From an uncultured Duncaniella sp. (GTDB lineage: Bacteria; Bacteroidota; Bacteroidia; Bacteroidales; Muribaculaceae): DNA of 64,000 nt. Below the pieces are notes generated by a model. The model was given only the letters and a program-made list of their open reading frames with translations, was not told the origin of the DNA and did no database searches. A program made the position numbers and the translations under genes. Below are positions 39,052 to 46,976 of the stretch, one piece after another. How positions within the stretch are numbered: position 1 is the stretch's first letter; every line of letters starts with the position of its first letter. The stretch lies in assembly GCA_910589485.1 (NCBI GenBank), contig CAJUSW010000007.1, positions 62,001-126,000 on the forward strand, written 5' to 3'.

Positions 39052-42000
39052 TTAGAATGAGAAGGACAAAGCGAGCGTGTAGCTGCGTGCAAACGGATAG
39101 GAGGTACCACGCTCCTGCTTGATGGTCGACCACCAGAACAGATCGTTGCAGTAGAACGACAGGCGCAGGGACTCGAGTTTCATGCGGGAAGCCACCTCAT
39201 AGAAGTCATAGCTTACATTGAGCGACTGGAGAGCGAGCACATTGTTACGCTGAACGAATCGCGATGACATTGGAGTCGGCACCTTGTCAGCGATATTCTT
39301 GAACTGGGCATGGTCGCCGGGCTTCTGCCAACGCTCGGTGAGTGCGCGACGGTCCTGGTTGTAGATAAGCTGGGAAAAGGTGATGTTCTCAACCTTGTTG
39401 AAGAGAGCCTCATTGAAAGCCTTTCCACCAAGCTTATAAGTGAAGTTCATGCTGAGCGAGAATCCCTTGTAGTTGAAGTTGGTTCCGAAGTTTCCTTCTA
39501 CCTTGGCTCGGGTGTTGCCTACGATCACCTCATCGTCAGGATCATAGTCATAAGTATAAGAGCCATCCTTCTTTATGAAAGTCTCCTTACCGTTGGCGGG
39601 GTCGATACCGGCTGAACGTACAGCCCATATCGCATCGGGATCAGCACCGTCGAAATAACGCTTGGTCGATGTGTTCTTACCCACCTGGTTGAGATCATCA
39701 AGTACGCCGTTGAGCTCGTCAAGACGGATCTTCTCGTGACGCAGAGTGCCACGGATGCTCCATGTGAAGCGGTCCTTGAGGTTGCGGATAATATAATAGG
39801 TTGCCGAAGCAAGGATACCACGTGACTTCTGGATACCGAGGTTGGTGTTCCAAAGGCCGGTGATACCTGTAGAGAGAGGTACCGAAATGCCAATGAGGAG
39901 GGGATCGGTGTTCTTATCGTAGTAGTCAAACTCAACATTCCACCTGTCGGTGCGGAAATCGAGACCCACGTTGCGGTCGATGGTTGTCTGCCACTTAAGG
40001 TCACGGTTGCCGAACTGGTCGAGGATTGTGGAGTTGCCGAAATAGTTGAAGCTATTATAGAGGAACCGGTAAGTTATGAGCGAGCGGGCTGAATCGAATC
40101 CCTGGTTGCCGGGGTTACCGATAGATCCACGGATCTTAAGCATCGACACCCACGGGAATGCCTCACGGAAGAAGCGCTCGTTCATGATGTTCCAACCAAT
40201 ACCCACCGACCATGTGTTGGTGTACTTCTTGGTAGAACCGAACACTGATGAACCGCTGAGAGCATAGTTGGCATCGAGGAGATAACGGTTATCGTAGGCA
40301 TAGTTGAGTGTTCCGAGAAGGTTGGTAGAACGCTGGGTGTCCTCATAATATGTAGGAACTCCACCCTCGGGATAACCGTTGGAGAATGATGGATAGGTGT
40401 AGTTGCCCTCGGGGAAGCCTACGGCATTGTAGCCCTGGGTGAGCGACTTGTTCTGAGAAGCCTTGAAGTCACCTGCAAAGTTGATGCGGTGGTCGCCGAA
40501 TACGTCAGCATAGATCACGGTGAACTCACCATCGTAACGTGTAGACTTCAGGTTAGTGGATGTGAACGAGCCCTTGCGGGTGCGGTCATAGCTGTCGTAA
40601 CGTGTATCCTCGGGAGAAATGAAATTCTCGGAGTCGTTGGTAGAATGGGTAAGACCAAACTTACCGCGCAGACGCAATTGACGTATGGGATTGTACTCAA
40701 CGATGAAGTAGTTGGTGAGCAACAGGTTGGAGCCTTTCTTACGGCTGTTGAGCGAAGCGTTGTAAAGAGGATTGGCAGCGCGAGCGAAATCGCTGTTCTC
40801 GAGCCAGCGGTTAACCTCACCGTTCTCGTCATACTTCTTATAATAAGGATTTGCCATGGCATACTGGCTGTACTCCACGACGGGATCCTGAGTGGAAGTG
40901 TAGGAGGCCGCAAACTTGTTGGAGAACTGGAGCTTGTCGAGACGATAGATGAGATCGAGGTTGCCACCATATACATCACGCTTGGAGTCCTTCATGACAC
41001 CTTTTGTGCCACTGTAGTTGGCACCGATACCGAACATGAAGCCTCCGGCGCCACCGTCGACATACACATTGTGTTTCTGAGTCCAACCTGTACGGAGGGG
41101 TACGGAGAGCCAGTAAGTGTCAACACCGCTGGCAATTGCGGCCAGACGCTCGTTGTATTTCTGGCTCAGGGTCACGTATGCATCAGCACCCTGAGTGGAA
41201 TCGGGGGTGTAACGTCCGGCCAGTCTCTCGAACTCGAGTTTCTCGGCCGCGTTCATAAGATTATAGGAGGTAAGGTCGGGGGTGGAAATCGCGGCCGATC
41301 CTGAATAATTGAATCGGAGCTGTCCAACCTTGGGCTTTACAGTCTCGACAACAACCACACCGTTGGCGGCCTTGGAACCGTAGATAGCAGTCGAAGCAGC
41401 ATCCTTGAGGATGGTCATGGACTCGATGCGGTTGATATCCATGTTGTAGACAGTTTCGAGAGTAGATTCAAAACCGTCGACGATGAACAGAGGCTGGTTG
41501 GGATCGTTCACTGCATCGTCACGTTCACCAATCACCGAACTCTTGCCACGGATGTTGATGTCGGGCATATGGTTAGGGTCGGAACCCATCAGCTCGTTGG
41601 TGAGCACATTGAATGCCGGATCGAGGGCGGCGAGTGAAGCAATAGGATTCTGGACACCGATAGTCCTCAGTTCGTCGGCTGAGAAAGTGGATGCGGCTCC
41701 GGTAAATGAGTTCTTGTCCTTGGTAACAATACCGGTGACAACAACCTCGTTGATGACATTCTCGTCATCGTTAAGAATAATGTGCAGGCGTTTGCCGGGA
41801 GTACCTTTTACTTCCGCGGGCTTTTTGCCGATGTAGGATACCACAAGCACTGAATTGGCACCGCCGGGAATGGCAAAGGCACCATTGATATCAGTAACCG
41901 TAGCGGCTTTTGTCTTTGCTATCCTGACAGTGGCACCCGGCAAAGGTTCTCCGTCAGAATCGACAACGACACCTGTGATAGAGGCATTGCTCGTTACGTT

Positions 42001-42104
42001 GGTTTTACCCCCCCTGTTGTATTACTCTGTGCTACAGATAGTTGAGGGCAAACGACCGAAACAAGGACGAGCATGAGGCTAATGAAAAGTCCTTTCTTCT
42101 TCAT
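39052..42104 (-). pseudogene. SusC/RagA TonB-linked outer-membrane transporter, frameshifted in a G7 tract
   Basis: The signal peptide (MKKKGLFISLMLVLVSVVC, start 42104) is followed by AQSNTTGG in one frame, which then ends at a stop at 41996-41994. The rest of the protein, from GKTNVTSNASITGVVVDSDG onward, is in another frame and open to 39052. The switch lies in a run of seven G (minus strand; C7 at 42008-42014 on the plus strand). One more G, or two fewer, would restore a full SusC of about 1017 residues with carboxypeptidase-regulatory-like domain, plug (VVVTGIVTKDKNSFTGA) and barrel ending in YTLALSFSF. It is either phase-variable, a sequencing error or a recent mutation. Confidence 0.85.
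42008..42014 (-). repeat. G7 homopolymer at the susC frameshift
   Basis: Seven consecutive C on the plus strand (G on the coding strand) immediately after the signal-peptide cleavage region, exactly where the susC reading frame breaks. Confidence 0.9.
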
Positions 42105-42459
42105 AATGGTCGATTGGTTTGTAAAAATAGGTATATTAGAAATGTGAAAATCAGTTTGGTCTCCGCTAAGCACTAACAAGCAACTAATATTATCCGTCGA
42201 ACAGCAACAAATTATGATGAAATAGAATAATGCAGTTTGACTTTATCAGCTTTTAACATCTTTTGATTGATTTCGGGTGCAATGTAAGCATAATTTTTCG
42301 ATTCTAAACAATTTTTATGGGCTTTTTTTAGCGAAAAGATAAAATTTGCCACATCATTGTTAAAATAGCGAAAATATTTCTCGCATGCTCCGTAGTGAGG
42401 GGGAGAGGGGTGGTGTTGCGAATTTTGCATGTGATTTTGTGTAATGTTAACAATTGTGG

Positions 42460-42491
42460 TTTGCAAGTATCGTGGATAGATAGTAACTTTG
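42460..42491 (+). promoter_or_regulatory. Promoter of the TPR/OmpA-like lipoprotein gene
   Basis: TTTG (42460-42463), exactly 20 nt, then TAACTTTG (42484-42491). It predicts a 5' UTR of about 145 nt. In the 539-bp divergent gap 42105-42643 no equally good promoter for susC is visible; the rest is A/T-rich. Confidence 0.85.
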
Positions 42492-42506
42492 CCCGTAGCT
42501 TTTTAC

Positions 42507-42583
42507 ACGGCGTCGAGATGCGTTGACACAACGGAATCAGGATACAATACCTCGACCATGGGACCTCACGGCTTCGAGATGCG
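42507..42583 (+). repeat. Duplicated 16-nt motif in the 5' UTR
   Basis: ACGGCGTCGAGATGCG (42507-42522) recurs as ACGGCTTCGAGATGCG (42568-42583), one mismatch, both within the predicted leader of the lipoprotein gene at 42644. Confidence 0.7.
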
Positions 42584-42643
42584 CATAAACTGCAAAAATA
42601 ACAACATCAATTACCATAAACCATTCTCACAGTCACATTCATC

Positions 42644-44329
42644 ATGAACAAGCTATCAGGGCTCGCGCTCCTTATTGGTTCTACCGTCCTCCTCACAGGA
42701 TGTAACAAGAAGATGAACCAGTTTGCAGCCGACTATTTCAGCACCAACCCCAACCCCCTCGAGGTTGTAGGCACTCATGTACCCGCTACCGTAACCGGCC
42801 ATGTTCCGGCAAAATTCTTTGTCAAGAACGCTACCGTTACCGTCACCCCCGTGCTGGTGTATGGAGCTAACGAAGAGAAGGCAGCTTCAATGACCTTCCA
42901 GGGCGAGAAGGTGCGCGGCAACAATCCCGTGATCTCTTACGAGAACGGCGGTACCGTGACCATCCCCGTAAATTATGTATATCAGCCCGCCATGCAGAAG
43001 TCGGAGCTCTACCTCAACTTCGAGGTTCAGCAGAAGGGCAAGCAGTATGTGCTTCCCCGCGTGAAGGTGGCCAACGGCGTAGTAGCCACTGCCGCTCTCG
43101 CCAACGCCGGTACCCTTACTCCCGCTACTGCCAACGATAAGTTCCAGCGCATCATCAACGAGAAGTACTCGGCCGACATCCACTTCCTGATCAACCAGGC
43201 CAACCTCCGCAAGAGCGAGCTTGACAGCGACGAGGTGCTCCGTCTGCACCGCGACCTGCGTGCCGCCGCCGGCGATGACCGCCGTCAGATCGAGGAGATC
43301 AACATCGAGTCATACGCTTCTCCCGAGGGTTCGCTCGAGTTCAACACCAAGCTCGCCCAGAACCGTGAGACCAATACAAGCTCTTACCTGACCAAGCAGC
43401 TCAAGAAGGACAACGTGACCGAGTTTGGCGAACTTACCGCCAACTTCACTCCCGAGGACTGGGAAGGCTTCCAGAAGCTCGTTGCCGCCAGCAACATCCA
43501 GGACAAGGATCTGATCTTGAGCGTTCTCTCGATGTACAAGGATCCCGAGCAGCGTGAGCGTGAGATCCGCAACCTCTCAAGCGTATTTGACCAGCTCGCC
43601 GAGGAGATCCTGCCCCAGCTCCGCTACTCACGCATCACCGCCAACGTGAACGTGATCGGCAAGAGCGACGATGAGCTCAACAAGGCTTACGACACCGATC
43701 CCTCCACCCTCACCGTGGATGAGCTCCTGTACACCGCTACCCTCACCGATGACCTGAACCGCAAGAAGGCTGTATATACCGCCGCTACCCGTCTGTTCCC
43801 CAACGACTACCGTGGCTACAACAACCTCGGCAAGGTGCTCTATCAGCAGGGTGACTATGACGCCGCTATGGCAAGCTTCAAGAAGGCTGCCCGCCTCGAC
43901 GCCAACGCTCCCGAAAGCCAGATGAACCAGGGTCTCGTAGCCCTCGTTAACGACGACTACCGCGCAGCCAACACCGCATTCGGCAAGGCAGCCGGTCTGA
44001 GCGACCTCTCGCCCGCCCTCGGTCTTCTCTATCTGAAGCAAGGCGACGTGAAGGCTGCCGTTAAGGCCTTCGGCAACGACAAGAGCAACAATGCCGCTCT
44101 CGCCCAGATCCTCAACAAGGATTACAGCGCAGCCAAGAGCACTCTTGCAGCTATCCCCACTCCCGACGCTACCACCTACTACCTGATGGCAGTGCTCGGC
44201 GCACGCACCGGCAACGAGCAGATGGTAACTTCCAACCTGCGTCAGGCCGTGAAGCTCGACCGCAACTACGCTACCCAGGCCGCCAACGACCTTGAGTTTG
44301 CCCGTTACAACATCTCGAGCGTGCTCTAA
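42644..44329 (+). CDS. TPR lipoprotein with OmpA-like region, probably highly expressed
   Basis: A 561-residue lipoprotein precursor (lipobox LLTGC, then NKKMNQFAADYF). Residues about 40-165 form a beta-rich exported domain; about 175-330 contains an OmpA-like segment (IEEINIESYASPEGSLEFNTKLAQNR) that could contact peptidoglycan; the C-terminal half has TPR repeats (YRGYNNLGKVLYQQGDYDAAMASFKKAARLD and following). Codon use is strongly biased (Lys almost always AAG, Thr ACC, Asn AAC), more than in neighbours, which suggests abundant expression. It has a canonical promoter with a long leader, and its terminator lies inside the convergent gene. Function is not established. Confidence 0.75.
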   Translation: MNKLSGLALLIGSTVLLTGCNKKMNQFAADYFSTNPNPLEVVGTHVPATVTGHVPAKFFVKNATVTVTPVLVYGANEEKAASMTFQGEKVRGNNPVISYENGGTVTIPVNYVYQPAMQKSELYLNFEVQQKGKQYVLPRVKVANGVVATAALANAGTLTPATANDKFQRIINEKYSADIHFLINQANLRKSELDSDEVLRLHRDLRAAAGDDRRQIEEINIESYASPEGSLEFNTKLAQNRETNTSSYLTKQLKKDNVTEFGELTANFTPEDWEGFQKLVAASNIQDKDLILSVLSMYKDPEQREREIRNLSSVFDQLAEEILPQLRYSRITANVNVIGKSDDELNKAYDTDPSTLTVDELLYTATLTDDLNRKKAVYTAATRLFPNDYRGYNNLGKVLYQQGDYDAAMASFKKAARLDANAPESQMNQGLVALVNDDYRAANTAFGKAAGLSDLSPALGLLYLKQGDVKAAVKAFGNDKSNNAALAQILNKDYSAAKSTLAAIPTPDATTYYLMAVLGARTGNEQMVTSNLRQAVKLDRNYATQAANDLEFARYNISSVL

Positions 44330-44342
44330 TCCCGACCACACT

Positions 44343-45068
44343 TTATCTCATATACGCATTCTTGTCGCGCCTTGCCGCGGCGAGAATGCGTTTTTTCATG
44401 TCCCGCTCCATGGCCCGGCGCTCGCTACGGGTCATAGCGCCCTTGACCGGAGTGCCACGGAACGAGGCCGGATCGATGCGAAGCTCGACGATCTCGTCGG
44501 CTGAGGCACCATCGCATGCGGGATCGTAAATGACACATTCGCCATTCTCGATTTTAGCAGAAAGAGTGGACGGAGGACAATTGCCGGGGACCGAGGCGGG
44601 GAGTTCCGCCCGGATAGCACCGTCGGCGGGAACTGCCGGGAGTGGACCGGCCATATTATCGGGATTGGCGGAGGGGACTGACGCTTCAGGAGCGGACGGG
44701 ACCGGCACACCGGAGCTGACCGAGACCGGAGTAGATGCGTTGCGCTCCTTGCGCAAGCGGGCACGTTCGCGAGCCTTGGCCGAACGCTCGATGGCTATGT
44801 CGACCTCCTGACGCAGAAATTCAAATCCACGGCGGTCGGCAGGGTCGGCAAGAAAGAGGGTATAGTCGGTGTCGCGACACAGGTACAGTTCGAGCGAGCG
44901 CTCCACATTGGACGCCTTGGCGGGATCGTCGGCATAGACACTGCGGATGCGCTCAACGAAGCGTATATAGGCTTTGCGGGAGATGGGTATGCCCCATTTG
45001 GGGACACTGATGCGGGTCGAGGATGAGGAGACAGAGGTAGTGGCGGGGGCTGTGGCGGTAGTGTTCAT
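44343..45068 (-). CDS. Unknown protein sharing a promoter-operator with the small amidase
   Basis: Start at ATG 45068 (MNTTATAPATTSVSSSS); further upstream codons belong to a shadow frame over the DUF3037 gene. The 241-residue protein has a Ser/Thr N-terminus, a conserved-looking block (VPKWGIPISRKAYIRFVERI at about 21-40), a basic helix rich in Arg/Lys/Glu (KARERARLRKER), a Pro/Ser/Ala-rich linker and a basic C-terminus (TRSERRAMERDMKKRI). There is no signal peptide or membrane segment. I do not recognise the family. The upstream region (45095-45148) is almost the same as that of the amidase gene at 54229, implying shared regulation. The final codons coincide with the terminator hairpin of the convergent gene. 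Confidence 0.65.
   Translation of the reverse strand: MNTTATAPATTSVSSSSTRISVPKWGIPISRKAYIRFVERIRSVYADDPAKASNVERSLELYLCRDTDYTLFLADPADRRGFEFLRQEVDIAIERSAKARERARLRKERNASTPVSVSSGVPVPSAPEASVPSANPDNMAGPLPAVPADGAIRAELPASVPGNCPPSTLSAKIENGECVIYDPACDGASADEIVELRIDPASFRGTPVKGAMTRSERRAMERDMKKRILAAARRDKNAYMR
44354..44396 (+). terminator. Terminator of the TPR lipoprotein gene, inside the convergent gene's 3' coding end
   Basis: ACGCATTCT.. pairs with ..AGAATGCGT (with further GC pairs, CGCG/CGCG), followed by six T on the plus strand. The hairpin spans the last codons of the minus-strand gene ending at 44343. Confidence 0.8.
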
Positions 45069-45094
45069 GGTCGATAAGTTTACGGTGATGTCGT

Positions 45095-45148
45095 TGTACC
45101 GCAAAGTTATCACATGATACAGCAGGAAAAGGTGCGATAATGTCGCGT
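45095..45148 (-). promoter_or_regulatory. Palindromic operator plus -7 box (copy A)
   Basis: On the minus strand GCGACATTATCGCACC (45146-45131), 21 nt, then TAACTTTGCGGTACA (45109-45095), 26 nt before the ATG at 45068. The upstream block is an imperfect version of the palindrome GTGCGA-N5-TCGCAC and takes the place of the -33 element. The same arrangement, with identical spacing, precedes the amidase gene (54157-54210). Confidence 0.85.
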
Positions 45149-45175
45149 CGTCAGAAAAAAGAGAGGAAGCGTGCG

Positions 45176-45598
45176 CTACGACACAGGCAGTATCAGCTCG
45201 GCAAACAGGCGGGCAAATGTGGCGTCGAGATCGGACGTGTGGCCGGGATGGGGACGGGAGGTCTGGATACAGGCACTGCGCACTGCCGTGAGCCAGCGGA
45301 AGCGCTCGTGGGCTTCGAGCGATCCTATGGGGCCGGGGCATCCGCCGGCTATACGGGTGAAGGAGTCGAGCTGGGAGCGGAGCGAGTCAATCTCGACAGC
45401 CGGACAGAAAGCCGAGATACGGGCAGGGTCGCAATGCAGGGCCACGCGGATCCACCGCCGGCGCTTGCACATCATGATAAGGCCGACGTTGATAAACTCC
45501 TCGCGCTCCACCCGCGGGAGGAAGCGGATCACGGCATATTCATACAAGTGTCTTTCGGATGTCGATGGCATGGTCAACGAATATTTTGGAGTTTTCAA
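45176..45598 (-). CDS. DUF3037 protein
   Basis: A 140-residue protein (or 131 from ATG 45571, MPSTSERHLYEYAVIRF) matching DUF3037: YEYAVIRFLPRVEREEFINVG and LIMMCKRRRWIRVAL are characteristic. Function is unknown. The start lies inside the preceding HipA-like kinase gene (overlap 32-59 bp), so translation is probably coupled. HipA-like kinase plus DUF3037 pairs are known from other bacteria by neighbourhood; what they do is not established. Confidence 0.8.
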   Translation of the reverse strand: MKTPKYSLTMPSTSERHLYEYAVIRFLPRVEREEFINVGLIMMCKRRRWIRVALHCDPARISAFCPAVEIDSLRSQLDSFTRIAGGCPGPIGSLEAHERFRWLTAVRSACIQTSRPHPGHTSDLDATFARLFAELILPVS

Positions 45599-46331
45599 GC
45601 CTTACCTTCAGGAACCGGGAATACACGTCGCGCTGATCGGCGGGCGGAGTGTCGGGATCGGCCTGGATGAACCAATCGTCGGGGACGAGGGCCACCACGC
45701 TGTCGATGAGCCCGGGGGTGATGCGCTCCCTCATGTAAGCATCGGCCTCGGGCAGGCGGGATGCAAACGGGAGTAGGGCGTGATCCTTGATGTAGGGGAA
45801 CGGGGTGAGCGCGGTCCTCTCCCACCCTTGCCAGGCGTGATGGAAATAGAGCGATGCACCGTGGTCGATGAGCCACAGCTCGCGGTTCCACAGGAGCATA
45901 TTGGTGTTGCGCACGGTGCGATCCACATTGGTGAGGAAAGCATCAAGCCACACGATGCGCGAGGCAGTGTCGGGATCGGTGGTGTTGACGGTCACATCCC
46001 ATGTGAGGGCTCCGCTGAGGAAATGGAGGCCGAGATTAAGCCCGTGGCTTGCGCGAAGCAGATCCTGAATCTCCTCATCGCCCTCGGTGCGCCCGAAATC
46101 CTCGTCGAGGGTAAGGAACACCAGTTCGGGCACACGCATACCTGCGGCGCGGGCTATCTCGCCACCTATCAGCTCGGCAATGAGGGCACGGGTGCCGTGG
46201 CCGGCCCCGCGGAACTTCACCACATATTTAAAACCATCGTCGGCCTCGGCCAACGCCGGCAGGGAGCCGCCCTCGCGCAGAGGGGTGATGTAACGGTCGA
46301 CGGCGGCCGTGCGCAATTCTATTTCAGCCAT
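45540..46331 (-). CDS. HipA-like kinase
   Basis: The start at ATG 46331 (MAEIELRTAAVDRYI) gives 263 residues; the frame is open 10 codons further. It is a compact HipA-family kinase (HipA_2 type): the ATP-binding lysine is in YVVKFRG (K39), the catalytic loop is DAFLTNVDRTVRNTNM (N135, D137, N142) and the metal-binding aspartate is in LIDHGAS (D156), the DFG equivalent. All key residues are intact, so activity is likely; the substrate is unknown. The HipB-like DNA-binding partner of classical HipBA modules is missing; instead an overlapping DUF3037 gene follows. Confidence 0.8.
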   Translation of the reverse strand: MAEIELRTAAVDRYITPLREGGSLPALAEADDGFKYVVKFRGAGHGTRALIAELIGGEIARAAGMRVPELVFLTLDEDFGRTEGDEEIQDLLRASHGLNLGLHFLSGALTWDVTVNTTDPDTASRIVWLDAFLTNVDRTVRNTNMLLWNRELWLIDHGASLYFHHAWQGWERTALTPFPYIKDHALLPFASRLPEADAYMRERITPGLIDSVVALVPDDWFIQADPDTPPADQRDVYSRFLKVRLENSKIFVDHAIDIRKTLV

Positions 46332-46412
46332 AAGAGTGTGTCTAAAAAAATCTCTTGTCATACAAATTTACAACAAATCATGGAGCATAATCATCAATCG
46401 GGAGCAAAAAAA

Positions 46413-46444
46413 TTGCATTTTCCGGCACAAAAATCGTATCTTTG
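46413..46444 (+). promoter_or_regulatory. Plus-strand promoter upstream of the MITE and rlmL
   Basis: TTG (46413-46415), 21 nt, then TATCTTTG (46437-46444). No gene starts directly behind it; the next plus-strand gene is the methyltransferase at 46977, beyond the palindromic element. A 12-bp direct repeat CACCCTATCCCC occurs at 46463 and 46491 just downstream. Confidence 0.65.
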
Positions 46445-46597
46445 CAACTGAATAAGAGAATTCACCCTATCCCCGCTTTAAATAATGGTACACCCTATCC
46501 CCATCCACCTCAACCGAGCTGTGTGCAGTCACGTCGACATGCACCAGGCAGGCGCGTGGACGGGCTTAGCGTCATGTCAGGGCTGAAACAATATCTA

Positions 46598-46932
46598 AGA
46601 GGTTGTTTAATACCAAATGTGAAGCCAGAGTGGATGTTTTTTTGAGGTAAATTATTCATAATCAGAGGGAGCATAGCTGTAGCTATGTGACCGAGGATTA
46701 GGGATAATTTAACCAAAAAGACATCCATGGGACTAATGATTCTTTATTGACTAAAAAAGATTACGATTTTATATGAAACAAAATAAAATTACCTTGTTTG
46801 CATCCAATCCCATGGATGCCTTCCGTCCTGAAAAATCGGTCACATAGCCACAGCTATGCTCCCTCTTTTCATGCCGGAATCCATCTCATGGGATTGGACT
46901 CTGGCTTTCACATTTGTTTTTAAACAACCTCT
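46598..46932. mobile_element. MITE-like palindromic element, 335 bp
   Basis: The ends are inverted repeats of about 34 bp (AGAGGTTGTTTAA...GCCAGAGT at the left, the complement at the right). Inside, a second pair of 31 bp (46664-46694 and 46836-46866, one mismatch) and a third short pair around CATCCATGGGA are also inverted, so both arms match in order and the transcript could fold into one long hairpin. The flanks suggest a 3-bp TAA target duplication (46596-46598 and 46932-46934). It has no transposase and no substantial ORF, so it would depend on an enzyme elsewhere. Confidence 0.7.
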
Positions 46933-46976
46933 AAATCATCATATCTCACCCCACCTTCATTAATTCTATAAGGTAT

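Noticed and set aside
46442..46645. Short frames between the HipA-like gene and the methyltransferase gene
   Set aside because: No plausible start near the promoter, no conserved-looking protein, and the region is occupied by direct repeats and the palindromic element.
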